A stretch of 64,000 nt of DNA from positions 138,150,060-138,214,059 of the forward strand of contig NC_134085.1 in the NCBI RefSeq assembly GCF_000715075.1. The letters are read 5' to 3'. Origin of the DNA: Nicotiana tabacum (Eukaryota; Streptophyta; Magnoliopsida; Solanales; Solanaceae). The notes below the pieces were generated by a model. That model ran no database searches. It had not been told where the DNA came from and saw nothing but the letters and a program-made list of their open reading frames with translations. The position numbers and the translations under genes were made by a program. Positions 32,830 through 45,000 of the stretch are shown piece by piece (the stretch's first letter is position 1; each line of letters opens with the position of its first letter).

Positions 32830-32864
32830 TTCAGGGTTCAAGAATTCGCTTGTTTTAAGGGACT

Positions 32865-32970
32865 TTAAGTACAATTTTGTCTTTAACCATGCTAATGCAT
32901 GCATTAGTAGCCTTGGTATTACTAATGCCATGGTTTTTTATGCATTACTTATGCATAGGTTAATGTCAAG
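32865..32970. other. Palindrome-rich AT segment, left of MITE-1
   Basis: Contains CTAATGCATGCATTAG and repeated CATTACT/ACTAATGC words; resumes after MITE-1 at 37302-37430 with matching words and ends ACCAAACAGCCCCTAA. Possibly an older miniature element, but I cannot define both ends. Confidence 0.35.
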
Positions 32971-33779
32971 TAGGGGTGTACAAATGAAACCGACAAACCG
33001 CACCAACCCGATAGTCCGAGTCAAACCGAGAAAAAAAAATCTAACTATGGTTTGGTTTGTGTGATGACCCAAGAGATCTTCACGTATTTTTAAAATGAAT
33101 TCTGTGTTCCGAGACTTTAAAAACCTCTTTTAGCATTACCTCGATTTGCGTGCGCAGTATGGGCGTGTAGCCGAAAAGCTTATATGTAAAAATCTATGAA
33201 AAATGATAAGTTTTGACTATAATTGACTTAATTTTACTTCGGTCAATGTTTTGGGTAAACGGACCCGGACCTATAATTTGACGGTTTCGAAGGATCAGTA
33301 GGAAAATATGGGACTTGGGCATATGCCCGAAATCGAATTCCGAGGTCCCAAGCCCGAGAAATGAAATTTCAAAGAAAATTATTTTCTGAAATTGTTTAGA
33401 GGATTTGGAAATGAATTTTGATTAGATCATGTTGGTATCGGGACTGTATTTTTATTCTAGCGCCTGGTACAGGTCTTATATGTGATTTAAAATAATTTTG
33501 TGATGTTTGGTAAGAAACGGATGTCATTTGATGTGATTCGGACATTAAATGCAAAATTCGATGTTTTAAGAAGTTTGAAATAATTCATTGATTTTGAGGT
33601 TTAATTCGATGTTAATGATGTTATTTTGGTGATTTGATCGCACGGATAAGTTTATATGATGTTTTTGAGTTAGTACATATGTTTGGTTGGGAGTCCCGAG
33701 GGCTCGGGTGATTTTCGGAAGCTTTTAAACTCTTAAAAAGCCAGGTTTTCAGTTGTTGGTGTTCTAGTATATTCTTCTT

Positions 33780-34080
33780 CGCGTTCGCGGGAGGACCCAC
33801 GCGAACGCGGTGAGTTAATTATGTTGAAGGAAATTCCTTCTACGCGAACGCGAGACCCAGGTCGCGAACGTGAAGCTTTGGGGGGTTTTCCCTTCGCGGG
33901 CCTGGTATCGTGAACGCAAAGGCTTATGGCCTGGTCAGGGGAGAGGAAAACTTATACCTACGCGAACGCGACCACCTGGACGCGAACGCGAAAGCTCGAG
34001 GAGTTACTTCTCTGCGAATGCGAGCCGTCTTCCATGAACACGAAGGTCTGTCAGACCTAACTCATCGCGAATGCGATGAC
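33780..34080 (+). repeat. GCG-word cluster (CGCGAACGCG type) in LTR-S
   Basis: At least ten irregularly spaced words such as TTCGCGTTCGCGGG, CGCGAACGCGGTG and CGCGAACGCGACC. Equivalent clusters at 40970-41290 and 48570-48880 use CGCAAATGCG instead. Confidence 0.75.
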
Positions 34081-35099
34081 CAAATCCGCCCAGTTATTTT
34101 AAAAGTCCAGAAACAGAATGTATTACGAGATTTAACCCATTTTTCACAAACTTCTTCTTCTCCACACCTCTTGGGCGATTTTTGAAGAACTTCTTCACCA
34201 TAACCTCTTGGGTAAGTAATCTTTGACTTGTTTTCTTCCATTTTTATCAACACCCACTAGATTTCTAGGCCTACAATATAAGATTAAGGGTAGAAAATTA
34301 GGGATTTGGGTAGAGTTAGGGCTTTTTGATTATTTGAGAATTTGACCTCATTTTGGAGTCGGATTTCAAAACAAATTATATATTCAGGCTCATAGGTGAA
34401 TGGGTGATCGGGTGTTGGTCCGAACCTCGTGTTTTGACCAAGCGGGCTCAGGGTCAATTTTTGGATATTTGGGAAGAATGATTAGGAAGCTATAATTAAG
34501 TATTGGAATTAGATTGTATAGCATTTATTGATGTTATTAAGTCGATTGTGTATAGATACGATTGATTTGGAGCCAAATTCGAAAGGAAAAGCGATGTTTG
34601 AGGCTTGAGTTGGCCGTGAAGTTCGAGGTAAGTGTTTGGACTAACCTTAGCTTGAGGGATTAGGAGTTGTGTCCAATTTGCTATTTGTTTCTTGTTGAGT
34701 ACGACGTATAGGCATGGTGACGAGTATCTATACGTTGGTGTCGAGCATGATTGTGAGTCTTATATTGTGATTTTCATGACTTCGTTGTATTATTCATGTC
34801 TTGGTGAGGATTTTCATTTGTTGTGTAAAGTTGTGGAAAGAATTGTGACCTATGAACATTGAGGAGCGTTGGCTCCAGTTGTATAACGAATTGTGAATGT
34901 ATAAGTGATAATTGAACCTTTATAGCATTGTCTCGAGTTGTGAAGTGAATTGTGAAGAAAAAGTGAGAAAGAGAAGAGATCATTATGTTGTCCCCTTGCC
35001 GGGCTAGTGTTGAGTTGTGGTTCCCTTGCATTGTGTTCTGTAATTACGGATGCTTAGGTTGATAACTCTTTGTGTTAGGTAAGGATTATGGTTATTCTC

Positions 35100-35200
35100 G
35101 GGGAACAAGTTTGGTTATAGCTGAGGTAGTTAGATGTTGGAAGAAGTTTGGTTATAGTTGAGGTAGTTAGATGTTGTAACAAGTTTGGTTATAGCTGTTT
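35100..35200 (+). repeat. Short tandem repeat, three units
   Basis: AAGTTTGGTTATAGCTGAGG then TAGTTAGATGTTGG, about 43-bp period, the third unit partial. Confidence 0.75.
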
Positions 35201-35308
35201 CTCCCTTGTCGGGACGTAATTACTTATGTTGTCGAATCCCTGGCCGGGATAGTGTAGACATTATTGATCCCTCGTCGGGACTCTTGTTATGATTGTTGTT
35301 GATTTTAT

Positions 35309-35690
35309 ATGTGGATCGGGTTGCACGCCGCAACAATATTATATGTGGATCGGGTTGCACGCCGCAACAATGTTATATTGGATCGGGTTGCATGCCGCAA
35401 CAATATTATATGTGGATCGAGTTGTACGCCGCAACAATATTATATGTGGATCGGGTTGCACGCCGCAATAATGTTATATTGGATCGGGTTGCACGCCGCA
35501 ACATTATTATATGTGGGTTGGGTTGCACGCCGCAACAATATTATATTGGATCGGGTTGCACGCTGCAACAATAATATATGTAGATCGGTTGCACGCTGCA
35601 ACAATGACAAATAATATAGATCGGGTTGCACGCCGCAACAGTGTTGTTATATATTGGGGTCGAGTTGCGCGCCGCAACAATTATTGATAC
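35309..35690 (+). repeat. 33-bp tandem array in LTR-S
   Basis: About 11 units of 32-35 bp: ATGTGGATCGGGTTGCACGC then CGCAACAATATT. The unit has an inner palindrome (TTGC..GC..GCAA: GTTGCACGCCGCAAC). All three frames are open because of the repeat, so the predicted peptides are not evidence of a gene. Confidence 0.9.
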
Positions 35691-35966
35691 AAGTGTGCCT
35701 AGTTTGGATATTAGTTTCTTTTGTTTTGTTGTGGACTCTAAGCTGCCCTTAGACTGTTACTCTGGATTTACTGTTAATACTGGTATACCCCCGCAGCATG
35801 TTTCCCCCTCCCATCTTTACTTGCTTATTCCTTCTTTACTTTCCGCTGCATATTATATAACTGCACAGGTTTATTTGGTAGTCTGGTCCTAGCCTCGTCA
35901 CTACTTCACCGAGGTTAGGCTAGGCACTTACTAGCACATGGGGTCGGTTGTGCTAATACTACACTT

Positions 35967-35982
35967 TGCACTCTTTTGTGCA
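35967..35982 (+). other. U-rich-loop hairpin in LTR-S
   Basis: TGCAC (35967-35971) with GTGCA (35978-35982), loop TCTTTT. Confidence 0.45.
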
Positions 35983-37301
35983 GATCCCAGTGTTGTAGAC
36001 TTCGGACCGTAGTGAGATTGCTGACTCTTGTTCATCAGGCGACCCGAGGTAGCCTTGCAGGCGTTCGTAGGCCTTGGCGTCTCCTTTCTATCTACCTTCC
36101 TGTTTCTTACATGTATTCCCAGAGACAGTGCTGTATTAAATTCTTTCAAACCTTTATTTGTACTATTCTTAGACCGTCTGTGAAACTGTGACACTAGTTC
36201 TGGGTAGTCGAGACATCAAACAGTTGTAATAAATATTCATGTTCAGATGGCTTATTGTTTTCTTCCGCTTATGTTAAATTCCGTTGTTTAAATGTTATTT
36301 CTTTGTAATTATTAAAGAGAATAAAACTAGTAAAAAGGTAGATGGTTCAATAATTGGCTTGCCTATCTCACATTAGTAGGCGCCATCACGACTCTCGAGG
36401 GTGGGAAATCCGGGTCGTGACAGTTTGATTTGGTTTGGTGTTGGAAAAAAACCCCGACCATAATTGGTTTGGTTTGGTTTTAACTAAAGAAAGTCAAACC
36501 GAAACCAAACCAACCCGACATTACATATATAGAAATCTTAGATATATTTAATATATAAATATACTTATTGTGATGTAATTTATAAATATTTCTTTATTTT
36601 GTTTCATAATTTTATCTTCTAAGGTATTATTTCAAGGTTGGACTTAGAACTTTTGAATGTTCCAATAAGTTTTATAGCCATTAGTATTAGTAATTTAAAT
36701 AATGCTAACAAAATCCCAAACCAAAATCAAATCAATACTAATGCTAACAAAAAACATTCAATTCAATACTACGAATGACAATGTATTGAATATCTATTTT
36801 TTATTTTGCAATAATTTTTGATAAAAATGCATAACCAATTTTTATTTTTTCTTTAGCGTTCAGTCATGTAATTAATACTCCCTTATTAGTCTACTAATTT
36901 TAGCATGACTTAGTACTATTAGATTATTTTATTTTTATTATGGCTTTTTAATTAGCAATATTTATAGTACACAATTTTGTTGTCTTTATTGTTGAATATT
37001 TTAGGATAATGCCATGACACATCTCATATTTTGTATTATTTTCTTGGAAAATACTTTATATAGTTGTATCTTACTAGGATTAAAGAAATATTTTGAGCCA
37101 AGTTATATTTTTTGTTCTACGAAGATTTTATTGAAAAAAAAACCCGAAACAACTCGAATAACCCGAGAAAAACCGAGATTGAAAAACCCGAGTTTTATTT
37201 ATTTGGTTTGGTCTTTAGATTAAATAACCCGACACAATTGGTTTGGTTCGGTAATTGCAAAATCCGAACCAACCCGATCTATGTACACCCCTAATGCCAA
37301 G

Positions 37302-37495
37302 TAGATGTATAACTACACAGGTTGAAAAAATGTACCAAACAAAGTATTACTAATGCATAGAGCTAATGCTTGCATTATTTTTTCTAATACCTCCTACCAA
37401 ACAGCCCCTAAATCTCATCATCGAATATTGCATAAGTAATACAATGTCTAGTCTCTCCTACGAGCAATAATAATTATTGTATAATTTCATACAAT
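37302..37495. other. AT-rich segment between MITE-1 and MITE-2
   Basis: Continuation of the palindrome-rich segment to ACCAAACAGCCCCTAA (about 37414-37429), then AT-rich DNA. No gene. Confidence 0.4.
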
Positions 37496-39308
37496 ATTTG
37501 GTTCAGAGGCGGAGCTAGAACAGGACCTAAGGTTCTGTCACGACTCAAAAATTCAACTAGTCGCGATGACACCTAACCCAACTTGCTAGATGAGCCAATT
37601 AACAATAATCCAATTCAAATGAGACTTACTAAGAAAATAAATGATGAAACAACTGAAACTTTTATATAAAATCCCAAGGATTGGTAGTACAAATCATGAA
37701 CTTCTAAGATTTAGAGTTCATAAAGCTAGTATGAATAAAATACATCATCTGTTCGAAATGTACATACACAGATTTTTATAAATCTAAAGCTACCATGAAC
37801 AAGAGGCGGCTTTAACCGGAATGCAGGTTCATCTTCAATGCCAGCTCCCTCCATACATAGAAACATCAGCTCCAAAATCGGCACGTCAGGTGAAAAAGTG
37901 TAGTATGAGTACAACCAACCACATGTAGTCAAAGAGTAACAAAACTAACCTTAGGTTGAAAGCAGTGACGAGCTCGGAAAAACGGTTAGAGTCCAACACC
38001 GATAGCCAAGAACAACTCATAACAATATAATAAAAATAGTACATGAAATAACTCAAGATATGATGCTCAGCTCGTTCACATTTACGGAAAATATGCATGC
38101 TTTTAAGGTATAATAGTAAAACTCAAATCTTTCACCGAAATCATCGAAATATGGACATATCAAAAAAACTGTGATTTTTTCCAAAAACTATCAACAATCA
38201 GATAAGATATTTCATTATCAAATAGCATGAGGAAAGTACATCTCTATGCCTGCATGTCAATGTGCATGTGAAGTCATGAATGTCACAATACCGTTTAGCA
38301 TGAGAAAATGCATCTTTATGCCTACATGCCAAGTATGCATGTCAAATGTAACGCCTCACAGTGATAACTCCTGTACTTACACTCTCAGAGTACTCAATCA
38401 CTCTGCACTCGATACACTCAATCATTCGGCACTCGGTACCTACGCTTACTGCTAATATGTCAGACTCCGGAGGGGTCGATCCTGCCCAAGCGCTAGTATA
38501 AGCCAACATGGCCTGCTGCGACATGCAGCCCGATCCCATCAATATCACTCATAATCTGGCCATCAGGCCCCAACTCAGTCATTAATCGCTCCAGTCTCTC
38601 GGGCTCACAAATCACATGCCAATTAGCCCAAACAACGATAACATGATATGACAACAAATGATAACAGAGACTAAGATATGATATACAAATGAATGAATAT
38701 GACTGAGCATGTAATTGCAATTTAAGTAAATAACTCAACAATAGATATGACCTCAGTGGGTCCAAACCGAATAAGCATATAGCCTAAATATAATTTCTAA
38801 CATGATTCACAACTCATACGATCAAACAAGTAGGGAGAACAAGGACGTAACAAGGTATAACAACAAAATAAGTCCGGTCATAGTCTACTAGTCGACTAAA
38901 ATCATGATTTCCTCAGTGTACGCCCACACGTTCGTCACCTATCATGTGCGTCACCTCAATACATCTTTTATAAGACAGCTCCCAAGGTTAAATACCCTCA
39001 AATCCAAATTTAGATAAGTTACTTACCTCGAACAAATCGAATCTAATACCGAGCAAACCAAAACAATTCTCTAGAAATGCCACCTCACGCGTACCAACCT
39101 TTAAAAGTCAACCAAAAAGTCAAATCTGAGCCCGTACATCGGAGCCCAACAACCCATTCAATTGCGAGTCCAACCATACTAGTTTCACTAAAATCCAACT
39201 CTGAATCTATGTTCAAAGCTCAAAAATGTACTTTATGAAGGTTTAGACAAAAAAATCACAATTTCTCTTTCGAAATCATCAATCAAATGCCAAAAATAAA
39301 GATAAAAT

Positions 39309-39344
39309 CATGACTCCTATGAATCTATAGCTCTGATACCAACT
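39309..39344 (-). other. Leader stub with primer site left of Chr-B 3' LTR
   Basis: ATGACTCCTATGAATCTATAG then CTCTGATACCAACT resembles 46685-46719. On the - strand it reads TGGTATCAGAGC (39330-39341), a perfect tRNA-iMet primer site, where flanking target DNA should be. Confidence 0.8.
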
Positions 39345-41983
39345 TGTAACGACCCAAGTTTTCCCCTCCGTGAACTGTCGTGAAAGCACCTAGTCTTGAT
39401 GACTAGGTAAGCCTAATATTGCGAAAATAAAATAAAAACACAAAGATAACAGCTAACGCATATAGTTAATAAGCAGAAACGATGCCGCTTGGCATATACA
39501 ATAATCACTTTTTCCCCAAAACCCGGAATGTCACAATGTCACAAGCTTCTAAGAAGTCCTAACTCTTCTATACATCATTTTTACGGAAAAGAAGAAAATG
39601 AACATAGGGGATAGAAGGGGACTCCGAGGTCTGCGGATGCGGCAGATGTACCTTGAAATCTCCTGAAGCAGCAACCACACAGCTAGACTCGAGGCTAATA
39701 GCTAGTACCTGGATTTGCACACGGAAAACATGTGCAGAAAAGAGCATGAGTACACTACAATGGAACCTAGTAAGTGCCAAGCCTAACCTCGGTCGAATAG
39801 TAACGAGATCAGGTCAGGGCCCTACTTGTATGAATATAATGAAATAAGACAGAAAGAATATTACAGTAAAATTAAATACAGAAATCTAATAGGGATAGAA
39901 CTCAATGGAAACCAACAACTCAAAACACAGTCAAAGCAACAGGGGGATCTCCCGGGATACCGTCCCGTAGTCCCAAACGTAAAAGTCCAGGGGATCTCCC
40001 AGAATACCGTTCCCTAATCCCAAAGTAAATATGCAGTGTTGGGGGATCTCTCAGAATACCATTCTCGTAGCTCCAAAGTAAATATGCAACTCAACCAAAC
40101 AGAGATAAGAGTTACAACAAGAAACCACAATTTAGACTAAGTCTGATTCAAAGAAGAACGGGAAATTTCTGTAAAACATGCTGCATGGTGTTCAGATAGA
40201 CAACAAAGGCAGTTAAGGCACGTAAGTATGCTTTCCTAAACTAAACAGGATAGTTACATATACTAGTATTTCTCAATTAAAGGGAAAACATATATATGCT
40301 CAATGAAAATGGGGGTTTTCAACAATAGCCCGTGTATGCACTCGTCACCTCACGCACACGGTGGTCACATATCAACCTGTACCAAATTCTAAGGGGAGTT
40401 CCCCCCTCCCCCCCACAAAGTTAGGCGAGCCACTTACCTCAAACTAAAGGCCACTCAAAGCTCAATCACAGATTTTCCTTTCAAACACGTCTCCAGAAAA
40501 ACAATATCTAGCAAATTACCAACCAAATGTTTCAAAATAAGCCTTAAGAATCACTCACGATAACAAAGGACTCAATTTAGGTCATATTGAAATAGTCAAT
40601 ACCCGGGCCCGCTTGGTCCATACCCAAAATTTGGACTAAAATTCGATTACCTATTTACCCCGAGTTTAAATATACAATAGGTTTTGGAATCCGACCTCAA
40701 CTTAAGGTCTAAATCTCCAAATTTCGAAATCCCTAATTTCTACACAAAAATCCCCAATTCCACCTTGAAAACCTTAGATTCTAGGTTGAAATCTTGTAAA
40801 ATAAAGTGAAAGATTGAAATAAACTAGTTAAGAATCACTTACCTATGATTTGAGGAAGAAGAAGTCTTTGGAAAATCGCCTCTTGTGTTCTAGGAAAATC
40901 GCCTCTTGTGTTCTAGGTTTTGAAAATTTTAAGAATGATTGAAAATTCCCGTCCAAGTCTCATTTACCCAGCTGCAGATGTCGCAAATGCAATCTGCGCT
41001 TTGCAAATGCAAAGCCCGCAAATGCGAGAAATCATTCACATTTGCGAAGATTCCCACAGTCCTGCCTTCTTCGCAAATGCGAACTAAGCTGACCACAAAT
41101 GCGATCAAACTATCACAATTGCGAAAGTTGCCTCCCCCTGTCCCCATCGCAAATGCGAAGGAATGTTCGCATTTGCGAACATGAGCTGGCCCAGCTTCTC
41201 TTCGCATTTGCAATGAGAAGCCCGCAAATGCGAACTCTTAAGAGATTACAAATGCGATGATTGACCTCGCATTTGCGAGGTCTGAGGCCTGCAACAACAA
41301 CCAGTAGTGTTCTAAGTGCTATTTTCACTCCGTAGCCTATCAGAAACTCACCCGAGCCCTCGGGGCTCGAAACCAAACATGCACACAAGTTTTAAAAGAT
41401 CATACAAACTTGTTCGCGCGATCAGATCACCAAAATAACACCTAAAACCAAGAATTAAGCACCAAATCAAATGAAGTTCTCAAGAACACTTTGAAATTTT
41501 TATTTTCTCAAACGGACGTCCGAATCACGTCAAACAATTCCGTTTTTCATCAAATTTCACAGACAAGTCTTAAGTATTATATTAAACCTGTATCGGGTTT
41601 CGAAACCAAAATACGGACCCGATACCAACACGATCAAACATTAAGAATTTCTTAAAAACCATTGAATTTTCACTTTTTAGACTCTCAATTTTCAACAAAA
41701 ATTCATAACTCAGGTTAGAAACCTCCGATTCCTTCTGGGCTTACGCCTAGGTCCCATATTTTAGACCCACCGAGACTGTCAAAATACGAATCTGGATCTA
41801 TTTACCTAAAATGTTGACCGAAGTCAACTCAAATGAAGTTTTTAATCAAAAATTCTTATTTTTATTAACTTTCAACATAAAAGCTTATAGGAAAACACGC
41901 CCGGACTGCGCACACAAACCGAAGAGGAATAAAATGAGGTTTTTAAGGCCTCGGAACACAAAATTTGGTTTTAATTCATATCA
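39345..41983 (-). repeat. Chr-B left (3') LTR
   Basis: TGTAACGACCC at 39345 to ...AATTCATATCA at 41983. Contains the conserved LTR module with hairpin TGCACA/TGTGCA (39716-39736), and a GCG-word zone (40970-41290) of CGCAAATGCG form. Near 40868-40918 a 30-bp stretch (GAAAATCGCCTCTTGTGTTC) is duplicated in tandem; the right LTR has one copy. Confidence 0.85.
40970..41290 (-). repeat. GCG-word cluster (CGCAAATGCG type), Chr-B left LTR
   Basis: About 12 words such as TCGCAAATGCGAAC, TTCGCATTTGCGAA and CGCAAATGCGAGAA at irregular spacing; several are palindromic. Counterpart of 48570-48880 and of the CpG-richer cluster in LTR-S. Confidence 0.75.
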
Positions 41984-42000
41984 CATTCTCCACCTCTAAA
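41984..42000 (-). other. Chr-B polypurine tract
   Basis: On the - strand TTTAGAGGTGGAGAATG directly precedes the 3' LTR start TGATATGAATT. Confidence 0.75.
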
Positions 42001-42029
42001 ATAATGATTCGTCCTCGAACGGACATAGA

Positions 42030-45000
42030 AAAGTACATGGGCTAGTAAAAAGGTGGGGATATCTGCTCCGCATGTCCGACTCGGACTTCCAAGTTGCCTC
42101 CTCGACCGGCTAACCCAACTACTGAACCTTCACTGATGCAATGTTCTTTGACCTCAGCTTCCGAACCTGCCTATCCAAATTAGCCACCGGCTCCTCAACA
42201 TAAGGTTGATCCTTGTCCAACTGGACTGAACTGAAATCCAACACATGAGACGGATCACTGTGATACTTCTGGAGCATAGAAACATGGAATACCGGATGAA
42301 CTCCCTCTAGACTGAGAGGCAAGGCAAGCTCATAAGCACCTCCCCAATGCGCCGCAACACCTCAAAGGGACCAATAAACCTTGGTCTCAGCTTTCCGCTC
42401 TTTCTGAATCTCATAACGCCCTTCATAGGCAAAACCCGAAGCAAGACACGCTCTCCAACCATAAATGAAATATCGTGGACCTTCCGGTCCGCATAACTCT
42501 TCTGTCTGGACTGGGTTGTGCGAAGTCTATCCTGAATCACTTTAACCTTCTCTAAGGCATCCTGAACCAAGTCCATTCCCAATAATCTAGCCTCGCCCGG
42601 CTCGAACCAACCCACTGGGGACCGATACCATCTAGCATACACAGCCTCATATGCTGTCATTTGAATGCTGGATTGGTGACTGTTATTGTAGGAAAATTCC
42701 CCAAGTGGAAATTCCCCAAGTGGCAAGAAATGATCCCAAGAACCTCCAAACTCCATCACACACACGCGGAGCATATCCTCAGGAATCTGAATAGTGCACT
42801 CAGACTGTCCTTCCGTCTGAGGGTGAAATGTTGTGCTCAACTCCACCCGAGTACCCAACTTATGTCGTACGTCTATCTAGAACCGTGATGTAAACTGTGT
42901 GCCCTGATCAGAGATGATAGATACCGGCACGCCATGAAGACTGGCAATTTCGGATATAAACTCGAGCCAGCTACTCGGAAGAATAAACAGTCATCATAGG
43001 AAGGAAATGAGCAAGCTTGGTCAGTCTATCCACAATCACCTAAACTGCATCAAACTTTCGCTGAGTCTGTGGGAGTCCAACAATGAAATCCATAGTGATA
43101 TTCTCCCATTTCCACTCCGGAATCTCTAACTTCTGAAGCAACCCACCTGGTCGTTGATGCTTATACTTCACCACCTCCTGGAAATTTAAGCACCGAGCAA
43201 CATACTCCACTATATCCTTCTTCATTCTATGCCACCAATAATGTTGCCTCAAGTGTTGATACATCTTTGCGGCACCAAGATGAATAGAGTATCACGAGCT
43301 ATGAGCCTCCTAAAGAATCAACTCACACAAACTATCAACATTAGGAATACATAGCTTGTCATGCATCCTCAATGCACTATCATCCCCAATAGTGACTTCC
43401 TTAGCATCGCCGTGCTGGACCGTATCCCTAAGGACAAGCAAATGGGTGTCATCATACTGATGCTCCCTGATACGATCATAAAGAGAAGACCGAGAGATCA
43501 CACAAGCCAATACTCGACTAGGCTAAAAAATATCTAATCTCACTAACTAGATGGCTAAGGCCTGATCATCCAATGCCATGGGCCTCTCTATTGCTGGTAG
43601 ATAAGCTAAACTCCCCAAACTCTCTGACCGACGACTCAAAGCATCAGCCACCACATTGGACTTCCCCGAGTGGTACAGAATAGTGATATCATAATACTTA
43701 AGCAGCTCTAACCACCTCCTCTGACGCAAATTAAGATCCTTCTGCTTGAACAAATGCTGCAAACTCTGGTGATCAGTATAGATCTCACAAGGAGCACCGT
43801 ACAAATAATGGCTCCAAATCTTCAAGGCATGAACAATAGCTGCTAGCTCAAGATCGTGGACATGATAGTTCTTTTCATGCACCTTCAGTTGTCTGGACGC
43901 GTAGGCAATCACCTTACGATCCTGCATTAACACCGTGTCGAGGCCAACTCGTGACGCATCACAATAAACTGTATAAGACCCCGAACCTGAAGACAATACC
44001 AATATTGGAGTTGTAGTCAAATCTGTCTTGAGCTTTTGAAAGCTCTCTCCTCACACTCTTCCGTCCACCTGAACGGAGCACCTTTTTGGGTCAGCCTGGT
44101 CATGGGTGCTGTAATAGATGAAAATCCCTCAACAAATCGGCGGTAATACCTCACCAAACCAAGGAAACTCCGGTTCTTTATAGTTAAGGACGGTCTGTGC
44201 CAACTCTGCACTGCTTCCACCTTCTTCGGATCCACCTTGATCCCTTAACTCGATACCACATGACCCAAGAATGCCACGAAGTCTAACCAGAACTCATATT
44301 TTGAGAACTTTGCATATAATTTCTTCTCTCTCAAGGTCTGAAGCACTGTCCTCAAGTGCTGCTCATGATCCTTCTAACTCTGGGAGTATACCAAAATGTC
44401 GTTTATAAATACAATGACGAATGTATCAAGATAAGGCCGAAATACACTATAAATCAAATGCATAAATGTTTCTGGGGTGTTGGTCATCCCAAATGAAATG
44501 ACAAGGAACTCGTAATGACCATACCGAGTCCTGAAAGTAGTCTTCGAGATATATGGCTCCCGAGTCTTCAACTGATGATAACCTGAACGCAAATCAATCT
44601 TGGAAAACAATCGGGCACCCTGTAACTGGTCAAATAGGTCATCAATACAAGGCAAAGGATACAGGTTCTTCACTGTAACTTTGTTCAAGTGGCGATAATC
44701 AATGTACATGCGCGTAGAACCATCCTTTTTCTTCACAAAAAAGACAAGAGCACCACAAGGTGACACACTGGGCCGAATAAAACCCTTGTAAAGCAATTCT
44801 TGTAACTGTTCCTTAAACTCCTTCAACTCAGGAGGAGTCATACGATAAGTGGAAATAGAGATGGGTTGAGTGCCCAGCAACAAATCAATGCCAAAATTAA
44901 TATCTCTATCGGGCGACATGCCAGGAAGATTAGCTGGATACACATGGGGGAAATCCCTCACTACTGGGACTGAATCAATTGTGGGGGTATCAATACTGAC

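Larger units (their letters stand above)
5042..32830 (+). mobile_element. Tat-A: Tat/Ogre-lineage Ty3/gypsy retrotransposon, defective
   Basis: Order on the + strand is ORF1 remnant, gag, protease, RT, RNase H, second RNase H, integrase, long repeat-bearing 3' region, polypurine tract, LTR. The second (archaeal-type) RNase H before integrase and the tRNA-Arg-type primer site are established marks of the Tat lineage. It lacks its own 5' LTR and primer site: the left end abuts an inverted foreign Tat LTR. It hosts Chr-A at 16936-27480. All protein parts except gag carry stops, so the copy is not autonomous. Nearest relative in the window is Tat-B, but LTR sequence and size differ. Confidence 0.85.
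33060..36422 (+). mobile_element. LTR-S: solo chromovirus-type LTR with perfect 5-bp duplication
   Basis: 3363 bp from TGTGATGACCC (33060) to CCGGGTCGTGACA (36422), flanked by GTTTG at 33055-33059 and 36423-36427. No internal region, primer site or polypurine tract, so it is a solo LTR left by recombination between two LTRs. Holds GCG-word clusters (33780-34080), a 43-bp triplet repeat (35100-35200), the 33-bp array (35309-35690), and the conserved LTR module with hairpin (35888-35990). Reading frames within are repeat by-products. Confidence 0.92.
32971..37293. mobile_element. MITE-1: hAT-type non-autonomous element, split by LTR-S
   Basis: Terminal inverted repeats TAGGGGTGTACA (32971) and TGTACACCCCTA (ends 37293). 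Flanks ATGTCAAG (32963-32970) and ATGCCAAG (37294-37301) are an 8-bp target duplication with one change, as expected for hAT elements. Without LTR-S it is about 950 bp, rich in CCGAACCAACCCG/GGTTTGGTTTGG words, AT-rich in the middle, with no transposase. Confidence 0.8.

Noticed and set aside
35289..35614. Three overlapping open frames of 60-101 codons
   Set aside because: All arise from the 33-bp tandem repeat; no domain and no conserved start.
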